Shown here piece by piece: positions 8,855 through 18,027 of a stretch of 64,000 nt of DNA (position 1 is the stretch's first letter; the number at the start of each line of letters is the position of its first letter). This stretch comes from Candidatus Zixiibacteriota bacterium. Lineage in GTDB: Bacteria > Zixibacteria > MSB-5A5 > GN15 > JACZUZ01. Under the pieces are notes generated by a model. It was given only the letters and a program-made list of their open reading frames with translations. It was not told where the DNA came from and ran no database searches. The position numbers and the translations under genes were made by a program. The stretch is taken from positions 112,159 to 176,158 of the forward strand of contig JAJRPJ010000015.1 of the NCBI GenBank assembly GCA_024280835.1, in the 5' to 3' direction.

Positions 8855-10996
8855 TCAGAATGAGCTGACTTCGTCTCCGTCGTTGAAGAGCGTTCTGTCG
8901 CTTCGGTTGTAGTTATATACTGCAGTTCCAGGGTACATTTTTGGGGATGGGTGGATCGGGCAAATATCGATTGGAATTGTTCGTGAGGTGAAGACTTCAT
9001 AGCGGACATCACGGCATAAATTTGTCGCCAGAGTTCCAGATTCGAGGCAGATATTAGTGAACATGATATCGTCAGGGATGGCAAAATCGACAATGGGCAG
9101 GGTATCGTGTGCGGCTATCATATAATGCGCCCAAATAGGTAAGGCGTTTGTGGAACCGTATTGGCGTCTTCCTAGAGAGGTTTTGTCATCGAAGCCGACC
9201 CATACTCCAGTTGTGATTTGTGGTGTGTAGCCGACGAACCAGTTGTCGGTATAGTTATTTGTGGTTCCTGTTTTGCCGCCAGCTGGGTGTTTGAAACCTA
9301 GTCGGCGGACACCTTTGCCTGTGCCGTGATTGATGACGGTTTTCATCATGTCGACCATGATATAGGCCGATTCGGCCGAGAGAACTTCTTCTTTGACTGA
9401 GGTTTTATTCTCTTCGAGGATATTGCCGTAGCGATCGACAATTTTGGTTATCATTTTGGGATGAATACGGACTCCGCCATTAGGGAAGACTGTATAGGCT
9501 GAGACGATGTCCAATAAATGGACTTCATTGGCGCCGATGGCGATTGAGGGTACATTTGGAATTGGCGTGGTGATGCCGAAACGTTTGGCGTAGAAGATTA
9601 CTTGTTGCGCGGTGACTTTTTGTAAGAGTCCAACAGCGACTAGGTTTCTTGAGAGACGGAGGCCATCACGAATGGTTAATGGCCCTAGAAACTTCAGATC
9701 GAAATTTGAGGGGCGCCACGACTTCGAGCCAGGGATTTCTAGAACGATGGGGTTGTCATAAACGATGTCCATCGGACGGTAGCCATTGTCGATGGCGGCG
9801 GTGTAGACAAAGGGTTTGAAGGCCGAGCCAGGTTGACGCAGGCCTTGGGTGGCGCGGTTGAATTTTGACTCCGCAAAATCACGACCGCCGACCATACTGA
9901 TAATATCGCCCGTGACATTATCAATGGAGAGCAGAGCGCCTTGAACTTTCTTGTATTCAAAAACTGGTCGCCCCATTGAGTCAGTGGAGTCTGGAATTTG
10001 GATGGTGTATCTTTCATCGGTTAGTTTTTTTGTGCGCGCTATTCTTGCGCGAAGAGTGTCAATACGTTGATAGAGCCCTTCTTCTGCGGCTTGTTGTAAT
10101 TTCCAATCCAAAGTTGTGAGGACGGTTAATCCACCTGTGTAGAGAGCGTCGTCGCCGTATTTCTTTTGAATGTATTGTCGAATGTTTTCGGTGAAATATG
10201 GCGCTCGGCCAATGCGGACTTGCGGTGGAGTCAGGTCGAGACCAGTTTTGAGAAGGCTGTCGAGTGTTGGTTTGTCGATTTTGCCGAAGCTGTAGAACGA
10301 GCGGAGAGCGCGGTCACGGACCATTAGTCCTAGTTTTGGACGTGAGCCATAGCGACTCGGGGCTTTGAGAATGCCGATTAGAAAAGCACAGTCTTTTGTG
10401 GTTAGTTCGGCGACAGTTTTATCAAAGTATGTTCGCGATGCGGCGCTGATACCATAGGCGCCTTTGCCGAAATAGTATTGATTGAGATACATTTGAAGTA
10501 TCTCTTCTTTGGAATAGGTACGTTCGAGTTTGATGGCGGTTAGGGCTTCACGGATTTTTCTGCCGATTGAACGCCTACGGCCGACAAAAAGGAGTCGGGA
10601 GAGTTGCTGAGTTACAGTTGAGACTGCGCTGATCTTACCTGCGCCAAGGACTCCTAAGCCGACGACTCGAATTGTACGTGGGAGGTTGATTCCCCAATGT
10701 TCGAAGAAGCCTCGGTCCTCGACGGCAAGTAGCATATTGATTAGCTCTGGCGGGATATCATTGTATGAAGTTAGCGCTCGGTTTTCGTTGAAGTATTCTT
10801 GTAATAATTCTCCACCGCGTGCGTAAACTTTTGTCTTTAAGCTTGGTTCAATATTATGGAGCTGCTCGAAAGATGGCAGTTCACGGTTGTAGATTTCGTA
10901 TGTGCGTATTGAACCGTAGACGAGACCAACAAAAAGGAGAGAGAAGACGGCCAGCGTAATTTTCTTGTTTCTAGATTTATTGCTATTGTTGGTCAT
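8855..10996 (-). CDS. Class A penicillin-binding protein (PBP1A-type transglycosylase/transpeptidase)
   Basis: This bifunctional murein synthase sits in the inner membrane with its catalytic domains in the periplasm. The 713 residues show one N-terminal membrane segment (about 13-30) and a GT51 glycosyltransferase domain with catalytic E93 in EDRGFFEH and the QQLSRLLF and RKIREA motifs. The transpeptidase domain has S391-A-F-K394, S450-R-N452 and K576-T-G578. All key residues are intact and the length is typical of PBP1A/1C enzymes. It is monocistronic. The 5' region carries two palindromes around a TATAAT (see the promoter entry). Confidence 0.95.
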   Translation of the reverse strand: MTNNSNKSRNKKITLAVFSLLFVGLVYGSIRTYEIYNRELPSFEQLHNIEPSLKTKVYARGGELLQEYFNENRALTSYNDIPPELINMLLAVEDRGFFEHWGINLPRTIRVVGLGVLGAGKISAVSTVTQQLSRLLFVGRRRSIGRKIREALTAIKLERTYSKEEILQMYLNQYYFGKGAYGISAASRTYFDKTVAELTTKDCAFLIGILKAPSRYGSRPKLGLMVRDRALRSFYSFGKIDKPTLDSLLKTGLDLTPPQVRIGRAPYFTENIRQYIQKKYGDDALYTGGLTVLTTLDWKLQQAAEEGLYQRIDTLRARIARTKKLTDERYTIQIPDSTDSMGRPVFEYKKVQGALLSIDNVTGDIISMVGGRDFAESKFNRATQGLRQPGSAFKPFVYTAAIDNGYRPMDIVYDNPIVLEIPGSKSWRPSNFDLKFLGPLTIRDGLRLSRNLVAVGLLQKVTAQQVIFYAKRFGITTPIPNVPSIAIGANEVHLLDIVSAYTVFPNGGVRIHPKMITKIVDRYGNILEENKTSVKEEVLSAESAYIMVDMMKTVINHGTGKGVRRLGFKHPAGGKTGTTNNYTDNWFVGYTPQITTGVWVGFDDKTSLGRRQYGSTNALPIWAHYMIAAHDTLPIVDFAIPDDIMFTNICLESGTLATNLCRDVRYEVFTSRTIPIDICPIHPSPKMYPGTAVYNYNRSDRTLFNDGDEVSSF

Positions 10997-11063
10997 GGTT
11001 AATCAATTTGTCTTTGGTGTGTTAGGACTATGTTAAATTGTTGATGCCGTACTTGGCTCTGAG

Positions 11064-11118
11064 CAGAACAGTTGTTCTGGGCGTGCTTATTATACTCTAG
11101 AGCGTCTGGTGAGACGCT
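11064..11118 (-). promoter_or_regulatory. Palindrome-rich promoter region of the class A PBP gene
   Basis: On the minus strand a perfect TATAAT lies at 11089-11094, about 93 nt before the PBP start. A 7-bp inverted repeat (AGCGTCT/AGACGCT, 11101-11118) covers the -35 side. A second palindrome CAGAACAGTTGTTCTG (11064-11079) lies just downstream of the expected transcription start and contains GAAC-N4-GTTC, the Gram-positive LexA-type box pattern. No good -35 is seen. The rest of the 10997-11348 gap holds only a small hairpin (GACGC-GAA-GCGTC, 11300-11312) in the tyrS leader. Confidence 0.4.
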
Positions 11119-11348
11119 TAAAACTATCCTTTAGAGCTATGTTTGATGGGTGGGCGAGAGCGGGGCTGTAATGAAGGAGCGCTTGTGTTGAGTGGTGTGA
11201 TAGCATATCCTGTCAATAGTGCAAGCTATCCCTTTGTCTGCCAGTCGGTTCAACGTGGCGGTACAGGGAGCGGGTGGATTATTGAAAGTAAAGTTAATAG
11301 ACGCGAAGCGTCGTTTCTGGTTTGACTGCGGAGAAAACAGAGGATTTT

Positions 11349-12554
11349 GTGACAGAGTTTGAGAGACAGTATTCGATTCTTACCCAAGGTGTAGCTGAAA
11401 TAGCTCCAGAGGATGAGTTCAAGGAACGCCTTAAGGAATCAATAGAAAAGACAGTTCCACTGCGAGTTAAGCAGGGCTTTGACCCCACGGCGCCAGATAT
11501 TCATTTAGGTCATAGTGTTGGTATTCGCAAGCTCAAGCAGTTTCAAGAGCTTGGACATCAAGTTGTCTTGATTGTTGGTGATTACACGGCTTTGGTGGGA
11601 GATCCATCGGGACGCTCATCAGCAAGGCCGCGATTGACTCACGAGGAAATTCTTGAAAACGCAAAGACTTATCAAGATCAGTTCTTTCATATACTGGATA
11701 AGGAAAAGACTGAAGTCCATTACAACGGCTCTTGGTTTGATAAAATGGGCGTCAAGGATATTATTGAATTGTCCTCAAGATATACAGTTGCCAGAATGCT
11801 AGAGCGTGACGATTTCGAAAAGCGCTATAAGGGCGGGATTCCGATTTCGGTGCATGAGTTTCTTTATCCGCTAATGCAGGGTTATGACTCGGTTGCTATT
11901 AAATCTGATTTGGAGCTAGGGGCTACAGAGCAGAAGTTTAATCTGTTAGTTGGACGTGATATTCAGCCTGATTATGGGGTTCGACAGCAAGTGATTTTGA
12001 CTATGCCGATATTAGTTGGACTTGACGGCAAGAAGAAGATGTCTAAGTCTACAGGTAACTATGTTGCACTGACTGACGCTCCCAGCGAGATGTTTGGAAA
12101 ACTGATGTCAATCCCGGATGATTTGATAGTTTCGTATGCTGAGTTGACTTCTGATATACCCAGAGAAAGAATCGCTGAGTTTCGGGAACAGTTAGGTAAT
12201 GGGAGTGTAAACCCAATGGAGCTCAAGAAGGAGCTAGCTGGCGCGATTACTGATATGTATCACGGTGAGGGAGCTGGCGCCGGGGCGCGCGCTGAGTTTG
12301 AGAATGTGTTTTCGCGCGGTGGTATTCCAGATGACATAGAGGACTACACTTGCGGCGAAAAGGCGCTTTGGATTGTGCAACTGTTGAAAGATGCGGGGAT
12401 GACTAAGTCCAATGGCGAGGCGCGGCGGATGATTGAAGGTGGAGCTGTTTCTCTTGATGGTGAAAGAGTGAGTGATCTTGATGCGCAAATTGAAGTGTCT
12501 GAGCCAATGATACTTAAGGTAGGTAAGCGGCGATATCGTCGATTGGTGCGTTGA
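11349..12554 (+). CDS. tyrS: Tyrosyl-tRNA synthetase
   Basis: This class I aminoacyl-tRNA synthetase charges tRNA-Tyr in the cytosol. The HIGH signature is HLGH (in PDIHLGHSVGIRK) and the KMSKS loop is exactly KMSKS (in DGKKKMSKSTGN). DPSGRSSARP and an S4 RNA-binding domain at the C-terminus (about the last 60 residues) place it in the TyrZ/TyrS2 branch of about 400 residues. A longer frame opens with TTG at 11322 but has no ribosome-binding site. GTG at 11349 has AGAGG 5 nt upstream and gives the usual N-terminus, so it is preferred (401 residues). No T-box-like leader is evident. Confidence 0.95.
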   Translation: MTEFERQYSILTQGVAEIAPEDEFKERLKESIEKTVPLRVKQGFDPTAPDIHLGHSVGIRKLKQFQELGHQVVLIVGDYTALVGDPSGRSSARPRLTHEEILENAKTYQDQFFHILDKEKTEVHYNGSWFDKMGVKDIIELSSRYTVARMLERDDFEKRYKGGIPISVHEFLYPLMQGYDSVAIKSDLELGATEQKFNLLVGRDIQPDYGVRQQVILTMPILVGLDGKKKMSKSTGNYVALTDAPSEMFGKLMSIPDDLIVSYAELTSDIPRERIAEFREQLGNGSVNPMELKKELAGAITDMYHGEGAGAGARAEFENVFSRGGIPDDIEDYTCGEKALWIVQLLKDAGMTKSNGEARRMIEGGAVSLDGERVSDLDAQIEVSEPMILKVGKRRYRRLVR

Positions 12555-12590
12555 AGCGCTCCTTTACCAAAAGAGAATCCAAGAGGAGCA

Positions 12591-14249
12591 ATGAAGAGAT
12601 TGTTTAGAAAAAGATTGCTTATGAAAAGATTATTGAATATGGCGCTTTTCGGGTTGATGGCGCTTACGGTGGTAAGCTCTTCGTATGCGATTGACCGAAA
12701 ACGTGACAAGGCATCCAAGCCAGCAACTCCCATTAAGAAACAATACATATCAAGTGAGGCTCGTGAAAAAGCGGCTCTGGCTTACTATTTGCAAGGCATG
12801 GCATTTGAGGATAGCCGGGATATGTTTGGCGCCTTTGCCAATTACGACACGGCGCTGTTTTATGATTCTGAGTCTTACACTGTGCGTATGGCCTATATCC
12901 GCGCCGCGGCTCTGATCGGAAAGTATCAGCCTGCTCGTGATGCCGCTGGTAAACTTGAGCTTGACGATATTGATGCTCTAAAGACGCTAGTGGACCTGTA
13001 CCGCGAAGCGGAGATGGAAGATTCGGTTGTTTATTTTTTGGGGTTACTTGCTGAAGTGGACCCCAGTAATATGCTGGCTCGTCAAGCTCTGGCATCGTAC
13101 TATGAGCAATCTGGGGACTTGGCCTCTGCAATACCATACCGCGTGCAAATAGCCGAGGATAGAAACACCTATCAAGGCTTCAATGAATTGGGAGCATTAC
13201 ACTTCTTGGTTGGAAGTTACCCAGAGGCAGCCGAAGCATTTCGGCGAGCGATACGGCTTGAGCCAGGAGCAGTCAATATCCCGAGTTACTCGGGCTTGGC
13301 GGACGCTTTGGGTGAGATGGATAGTCTGGGGTTGCAGCGAATAGCGCTGGATGAGATGTTGGCTCTTGATTCAACATATGTTCCTAGCCACCGAAGGTTT
13401 ATCGATTATTATTCTCGCCAAAGGCAATATGATAGCGCTTTGATACATTCGCAGGCTGAAGTGGCCTTAACTCCACATGATAAAGCCGCGATTAGACGAT
13501 TGGGGATTATTGCCTATAGCGCTGATAGCTTGGACTTGGCCGAGGAACAATTCAATGAATTAATAAGTATTGGTGAGACTGATTTTACCAATTATTTCTT
13601 TCTTGGGAGAATCTTCTTGGAGAAAGAGAAATATACTTATGCGTTGATTAATTTCGGTAGCGCCACTCGAGCGATAGATAGTATCGCAGATGGATGGATT
13701 GGAATTGGGCAGGTTTATGTGACTATGGATTCGTTGCCACAAGCTGAAGCTAGTTACCAAACAGGTATTGAAAAAGTTACTGCTCTGGATGATAAGATTC
13801 GACTACTGTTTTCACTGGGGGCTGTTCAAGAGCGTCAGCAAAAGATGGATTTGGCCGAAAAGTCGTTTGACAATGTTTTGGCGCTTGATTCTTTGAATGC
13901 TCCGGCTTTGAATTACTTGGGTTATATGTTAGTCGATATCAACGAACGCCTGCCATATGCGAAGGATTTGATTCGCCGCGCTTTGGAAGTTAACCCAAAC
14001 AATGGAGCTTATATTGATTCGTATGGTTGGGCTTTGTTTCGTGAGGGATCATATCCAGAGGCTCTTGATTCATTGCAACGAGCTCTTGAACTTTTTGACG
14101 CAGACCCAACTGTTTATGAACACATTGGGGACACATACGACAAGCTCAATATGCCTGATTCAGCGGATGTATATTGGCGACGGGCATTGGAGCTCGATGG
14201 ACCTGACGAGAAAAGCAAAGCGACACTGAGAGAGAAGTTGAACCGCTAA
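12591..14249 (+). CDS. Exported TPR-repeat protein
   Basis: The 552-residue protein has a basic, hydrophobic N-terminus that looks like a signal peptide (cleavage expected near SSSYA, about residue 33). The rest is made of tandem tetratricopeptide repeats. Typical helices are A-Y-Y-L-Q-G-M-A-F near residue 58, LGALHFLVGSYPEAAEAFRR near 200, and a well-preserved C-terminal set (PNNGAYIDSYGWALFREGSY, then DPTVYEHIGDTYDKL). TPRs mediate protein-protein contacts; no enzymatic motif is seen. It starts 36 nt after tyrS and just ahead of the Big_5 lipoprotein, suggesting a periplasmic or outer-membrane assembly role, but the function is unknown. AGAGGAG lies directly before the ATG. Confidence 0.85.
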   Translation: MKRLFRKRLLMKRLLNMALFGLMALTVVSSSYAIDRKRDKASKPATPIKKQYISSEAREKAALAYYLQGMAFEDSRDMFGAFANYDTALFYDSESYTVRMAYIRAAALIGKYQPARDAAGKLELDDIDALKTLVDLYREAEMEDSVVYFLGLLAEVDPSNMLARQALASYYEQSGDLASAIPYRVQIAEDRNTYQGFNELGALHFLVGSYPEAAEAFRRAIRLEPGAVNIPSYSGLADALGEMDSLGLQRIALDEMLALDSTYVPSHRRFIDYYSRQRQYDSALIHSQAEVALTPHDKAAIRRLGIIAYSADSLDLAEEQFNELISIGETDFTNYFFLGRIFLEKEKYTYALINFGSATRAIDSIADGWIGIGQVYVTMDSLPQAEASYQTGIEKVTALDDKIRLLFSLGAVQERQQKMDLAEKSFDNVLALDSLNAPALNYLGYMLVDINERLPYAKDLIRRALEVNPNNGAYIDSYGWALFREGSYPEALDSLQRALELFDADPTVYEHIGDTYDKLNMPDSADVYWRRALELDGPDEKSKATLREKLNR

Positions 14250-14293
14250 GGCTGGGGAGTCTGTTACAGCTTACTTCGAGCAAAATATTTCTT

Positions 14294-16051
14294 ATGCAAC
14301 CTCACGATTCAAAGGCATGTTATTCGGTCATTGGCGAGTCCAACAATACGATAGCGAAAATCTTGGCGGCCAGATCGATGTACTATTTGGGATTGTTAGC
14401 GCTGGCGTTGATGACGGCTACTTGTGCCAAGGTAATAGGTCCACCTGGCGGGCCTGAGGACAAGACTCCGCCAACAATACTCAGCGCGGTTCCTCACTCG
14501 CATCAAATCAATGTCCCCGCAGGAAATACTTTTACGGTTATTTTTTCTGAGAACATCAATCCAACCAGCATAAACAAACAGTTCTTTGTTAGTCCTCGCC
14601 AAGTTATTCCACCTAAATTGAAGCTTCATGGCGCTGAGCTTGAGGTGATATTCGCTGATAACTTCGCGTTGGATAAGACTTATGTTATTACTATTGGCTC
14701 TGGATTGCGAGATATGCGTGGCAATCAACTTGGGGCCAGTAAGAGTTTTGCCTTTACTCGTGGGGAAGCGATTGATACGAGCTTTATTGCTGGTTCTGTG
14801 ACTGATGGCGATTCTCCCGCTTCGGGAGTGGGAGTAGGGCTTTTTAGGAAGTTTATGCCCAGCGCTATGGGCGACATGGATTCGCTTTATCCTGACTATT
14901 ATACAGTTAGCGGTTCTGATGGCGGTTTCGAGTTGGCGTTTTTGCCCGCGGACGACTATTTCATTTTGGCGTTTCGCGACAAGGATAAGAATCAACTATT
15001 TCAATATGGCGCGGAGGATTTTGGTGTCACTAGTAGGGAATTGCATATTGGTAGCGATTCTTATGCCAATCTAGAATTGCGTATGCAACAACGTGACACA
15101 TCAGCGATAACAATTATCTCAGCGACGTTTAATGCCGATGGCTTTCTTCGGGTCAATCTCTCACGTAAGCTGAATCCAGCTCTGTTTTTCGGTCGCTTGG
15201 AAAAAGTGCGCATTGTGAACGTCAATGACAGTTCATTGGTAATCTCACCATTTGCAATGAAGAATGAGCATGGCGCTTCAAGCAAGCGCATTGAATTACT
15301 CTTTGAGGATTTTCCCACTGGTGAATATTTACTGGCAATTGACTTTGCGGCATTGTATTCAGATGACCGAGAGCTGGCGGAACAATTCATTGGCTTGAAT
15401 CATTCTGAGGTTGAAGACGCACAAAAGCCGACTCTTCAGTCTAGGCTTGTACCGTCTCGCATTGCGCCATGGGAGGCGCTACGTTGGGTGTACTCATTTA
15501 GTGAGACAGTGATAGTTGATTCTATTAGCAATAATGGAAAGGTTGCTATCTCTATCAGCGATAGTAGGCAGGGCGCGATGGATTATGTGATTGATTCGGT
15601 GTCCTCTTTTGAGATGGCGATTGAGGCAACGACTCGTCCAGTTAAAGGTGAGCGATATTTATTACGTATGAAGAGTGTGGTTGATTTGTCCAGCAATGAG
15701 CTGGCTGATACGCTGATTAGTGATAGTATTGATGTATGGCCAACTGACTCTTTGGGCTCTTTGAGTTTATCTGTTGAGAATAGATTTGATTCGCTCTTTG
15801 AGGATGAGTTCTTGTTGCGTATGACTCGACTTGGTGGACGTGAATATTGGACAAATGTTAGTGTGGCTGAAACGACAAAAGTTGAATTGCCTGCAGGTGA
15901 TTACATAATCGAGGCGATGGTAGATTCTAGCTCTCTAGCTCTTGGATCGCTTTATCCATTACGTTTTACATTGCCACGTGGGTTTTATCCAGATACTGTT
16001 AATGTACGTCCAAGGTTTGACACCAAAGGTGTTCGCATAATTATTGAATAA
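14294..16051 (+). CDS. Big_5-type Ig-like domain surface lipoprotein
   Basis: The frame encodes 585 residues. The likely true start is the ATG at 14378, giving a short signal sequence ending in TATC at a putative lipidation Cys and then AKVIGPPGGPEDKTPPTI. That GGPEDKTPP phrase followed by a first Ig-like (Big_5) domain (S-A-V-P-H-S...FTVIFSENINPTSI...) is characteristic of a lipoprotein family common in Bacteroidetes and related phyla. After the Big_5 domain come a carboxypeptidase-regulatory-like beta domain (DGGFELAFLPADDYFILAFRD) and further beta-rich repeats. It probably sits in the outer membrane facing either side. The exact role is unknown. It lies 44 nt after the TPR gene and is probably co-expressed. 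Confidence 0.8.
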   Translation: MQPHDSKACYSVIGESNNTIAKILAARSMYYLGLLALALMTATCAKVIGPPGGPEDKTPPTILSAVPHSHQINVPAGNTFTVIFSENINPTSINKQFFVSPRQVIPPKLKLHGAELEVIFADNFALDKTYVITIGSGLRDMRGNQLGASKSFAFTRGEAIDTSFIAGSVTDGDSPASGVGVGLFRKFMPSAMGDMDSLYPDYYTVSGSDGGFELAFLPADDYFILAFRDKDKNQLFQYGAEDFGVTSRELHIGSDSYANLELRMQQRDTSAITIISATFNADGFLRVNLSRKLNPALFFGRLEKVRIVNVNDSSLVISPFAMKNEHGASSKRIELLFEDFPTGEYLLAIDFAALYSDDRELAEQFIGLNHSEVEDAQKPTLQSRLVPSRIAPWEALRWVYSFSETVIVDSISNNGKVAISISDSRQGAMDYVIDSVSSFEMAIEATTRPVKGERYLLRMKSVVDLSSNELADTLISDSIDVWPTDSLGSLSLSVENRFDSLFEDEFLLRMTRLGGREYWTNVSVAETTKVELPAGDYIIEAMVDSSSLALGSLYPLRFTLPRGFYPDTVNVRPRFDTKGVRIIIE

Positions 16052-16135
16052 TTGCAGCTGATTCACTGACTGCTTGGATTGACTTTTGACCTGACCACTT
16101 TTTACCTGACAATATGATTAAGAAGGATTTGTCAC

Positions 16136-17236
16136 ATGATTGAAGAATTACTGAACTCGATTGGCGTAAATGGCTGGTTAGCGGACGTGCTATCTGTTGT
16201 TGTCATTTTGATAGTGACGTTCACATTGGCGCATTTAGCTAAAGCGCTTTTCTCGGGTGTGTTTGCACGGTTAAGCGGAATGACTTCGACAAACCTTGAT
16301 GATGAGATTGTCAGGGTGACTAAGCCGATAATTGTTAAACTAGTGTATCTAGCGGGATTGTGGTCATTGAGTCATCATCTGGAAGGTAAATATGAGTGGT
16401 ATAGTGGTCTGAGAGTTGAGATTGTCGCTGGGATACTGTTTTCGCTGATGGTCTTACTATTTGCGACTTATCTCATTGGTCTAGTCACGGCTTTGACAGA
16501 CTGGTATAGCAAGTCAGTGGCAGTTCGAACTGAATCTACTTTTGACGATGAATTGATGCCGCTATTGAAACGGGTGGGGCGGATTTCGGTTGTCATTGTT
16601 GCCGCGATGATTATTCTGGATCATTTTAGTGTTGATATCAAGGGATTGGTTGCGGTACTGGGAGTTGGTTCTTTGGCGATTGCTTTAGCGGCGCAGGAAA
16701 CTATTTCGAATATGATTGCTGGGTTTGTGGTGATGGTTGACAGGCCGTTTCGTAAGGGTGACCGAATTATTCTTGGTGATGGCACTAAGTGCGATGTTTA
16801 TGAGATTGGTATGCGTTCGACTAAGTTTTTGACTTTTGAGAATACGCTGGTGATTGTTCCTAATGCAGAATTGATAAAAATGACTATCAACAATTTGACT
16901 TATCCAGAAACTCGGATTCGGGTTAAAGTTGATGTGGGTGTGGCCTATGGCTCTGATGTTGATCGAGTGGAAGAAATACTACTGGAAATCGCTCGTGAAC
17001 ATAAGATGGTTCTTGACAACCCTCCACCGTCTGTGTTTTTCACCGAAATGGCCGATTCATCATTGAACTTTTCATTAGTTGGTCGAGTTCAGGATGTTAT
17101 TCATCAGTGGCCGACTTCTTTGGAAATCCGCAAGTCTATTTATAAGCGGTTCAACACTGAAGGTATTGAAATACCGTTTCCTCAACGAGTTGTGCATCAT
17201 GTTTATCCTGAGAAGGGTGAAGAACAAAATGAGTAG
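16136..17236 (+). CDS. MscS-family mechanosensitive ion channel
   Basis: The 366-residue inner-membrane protein has four hydrophobic segments (about 12-35, 60-80, 95-120, 145-165). The MscS pore helix and beta domain follow: VAVLGVGSLAIALAAQETI, NMIAGFVVMVDRPFRKGDRI, then the conserved VIVPNAELIK. The C-terminal alpha/beta domain is complete. Such channels open on membrane tension and protect against osmotic downshock. AAGGA lies 9 nt before the ATG. Its stop overlaps the next gene by 8 nt. Confidence 0.93.
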   Translation: MIEELLNSIGVNGWLADVLSVVVILIVTFTLAHLAKALFSGVFARLSGMTSTNLDDEIVRVTKPIIVKLVYLAGLWSLSHHLEGKYEWYSGLRVEIVAGILFSLMVLLFATYLIGLVTALTDWYSKSVAVRTESTFDDELMPLLKRVGRISVVIVAAMIILDHFSVDIKGLVAVLGVGSLAIALAAQETISNMIAGFVVMVDRPFRKGDRIILGDGTKCDVYEIGMRSTKFLTFENTLVIVPNAELIKMTINNLTYPETRIRVKVDVGVAYGSDVDRVEEILLEIAREHKMVLDNPPPSVFFTEMADSSLNFSLVGRVQDVIHQWPTSLEIRKSIYKRFNTEGIEIPFPQRVVHHVYPEKGEEQNE

Positions 17237-18011
17237 CAGTAAACTACTTCTTTTGCATTCTATTAGCCGCTGGGGCATCACTCGACACTTCTCATTGTCA
17301 TCAGCGATTTGCACATTACTTGTGGTTTCTTTTGTCACTGAGATCAGCGCCAATGAACAACCAATAGACTTGGCATGTGACTTGGTGGCTAAGACGCAGT
17401 ACCACTCATATTTGGACAGTCCCTCGGCACAACTAGATGCAGACGAATTACTTTCCTACGATGAGTTCTCTGGGCGCATCAAATTCTTTGAGCAAATAAG
17501 TACTACTCTCAAAGAGCACAAGTTCTTCGAGTTTAAGGACACAACGGACCCATCCGAACGATCAGTCGTTGTCGCCATGCACAATGATTCATTGCGTCTG
17601 CTAGACTTCCATCTAGATTCAACTGAGGATGTACAAAGTATCATACACTGGCCGCTGGTTTGGCTAAATGAAGCTCTATCTATTGAACGGCCGATGCTTT
17701 TAACTGAAGACAATATTTTGACAATCCTTCTGGAGTTCTTTGATATCTACGACCGACCAACTGCTTTCCCGCTCAAGATTCTTGGCAATTGGAAAGAAGT
17801 AGAGTTATCAAGTAAATTGCCTGACGCTTTGAAGAAGGCTATTTCTAAACCAACGATTCGTACATCTGTGAAGGGCTATGAAATCACACTTTATATTATG
17901 GATATTACGGGTGAGTTAGTCCTATTGAAAATTCATGTATCCGACAACATATTTACGCTTCAGTCAACAAAAGTTCTTGGCAAATTCGCGGAGCAGTTCT
18001 ACTTCGATTGA
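17229..18011 (+). CDS. Exported protein of unknown function, coupled to mscS
   Basis: The frame runs back to 17079 inside mscS, but the ATG at 17229 overlaps the mscS stop by 8 nt and is followed by a signal peptide (basic start, hydrophobic run SSAICTLLVVSFV, cleavage expected near EISA, about residue 40), so this start is chosen (260 residues). The mature part is acidic, mixed alpha/beta, with no motif I recognise. The overlap suggests translational coupling to the channel gene, so a periplasmic function related to osmotic stress is possible but unproven. It converges on the ABC importer genes, with 16 nt between stops. Confidence 0.7.
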   Translation: MSSSKLLLLHSISRWGITRHFSLSSAICTLLVVSFVTEISANEQPIDLACDLVAKTQYHSYLDSPSAQLDADELLSYDEFSGRIKFFEQISTTLKEHKFFEFKDTTDPSERSVVVAMHNDSLRLLDFHLDSTEDVQSIIHWPLVWLNEALSIERPMLLTEDNILTILLEFFDIYDRPTAFPLKILGNWKEVELSSKLPDALKKAISKPTIRTSVKGYEITLYIMDITGELVLLKIHVSDNIFTLQSTKVLGKFAEQFYFD

Positions 18012-18027
18012 ATTGAATAAAGGTCTA

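Noticed and set aside
11143..11325. 60-residue plus-strand frame ahead of tyrS
   Set aside because: No ribosome-binding site or domain; it runs into the tyrS leader and looks accidental.
10997..11348. T-box or other tRNA-sensing leader before tyrS (also considered for leuS and proS)
   Set aside because: No T-box sequence or terminator/antiterminator pair was seen; only a small GACGC-GAA-GCGTC hairpin is present.
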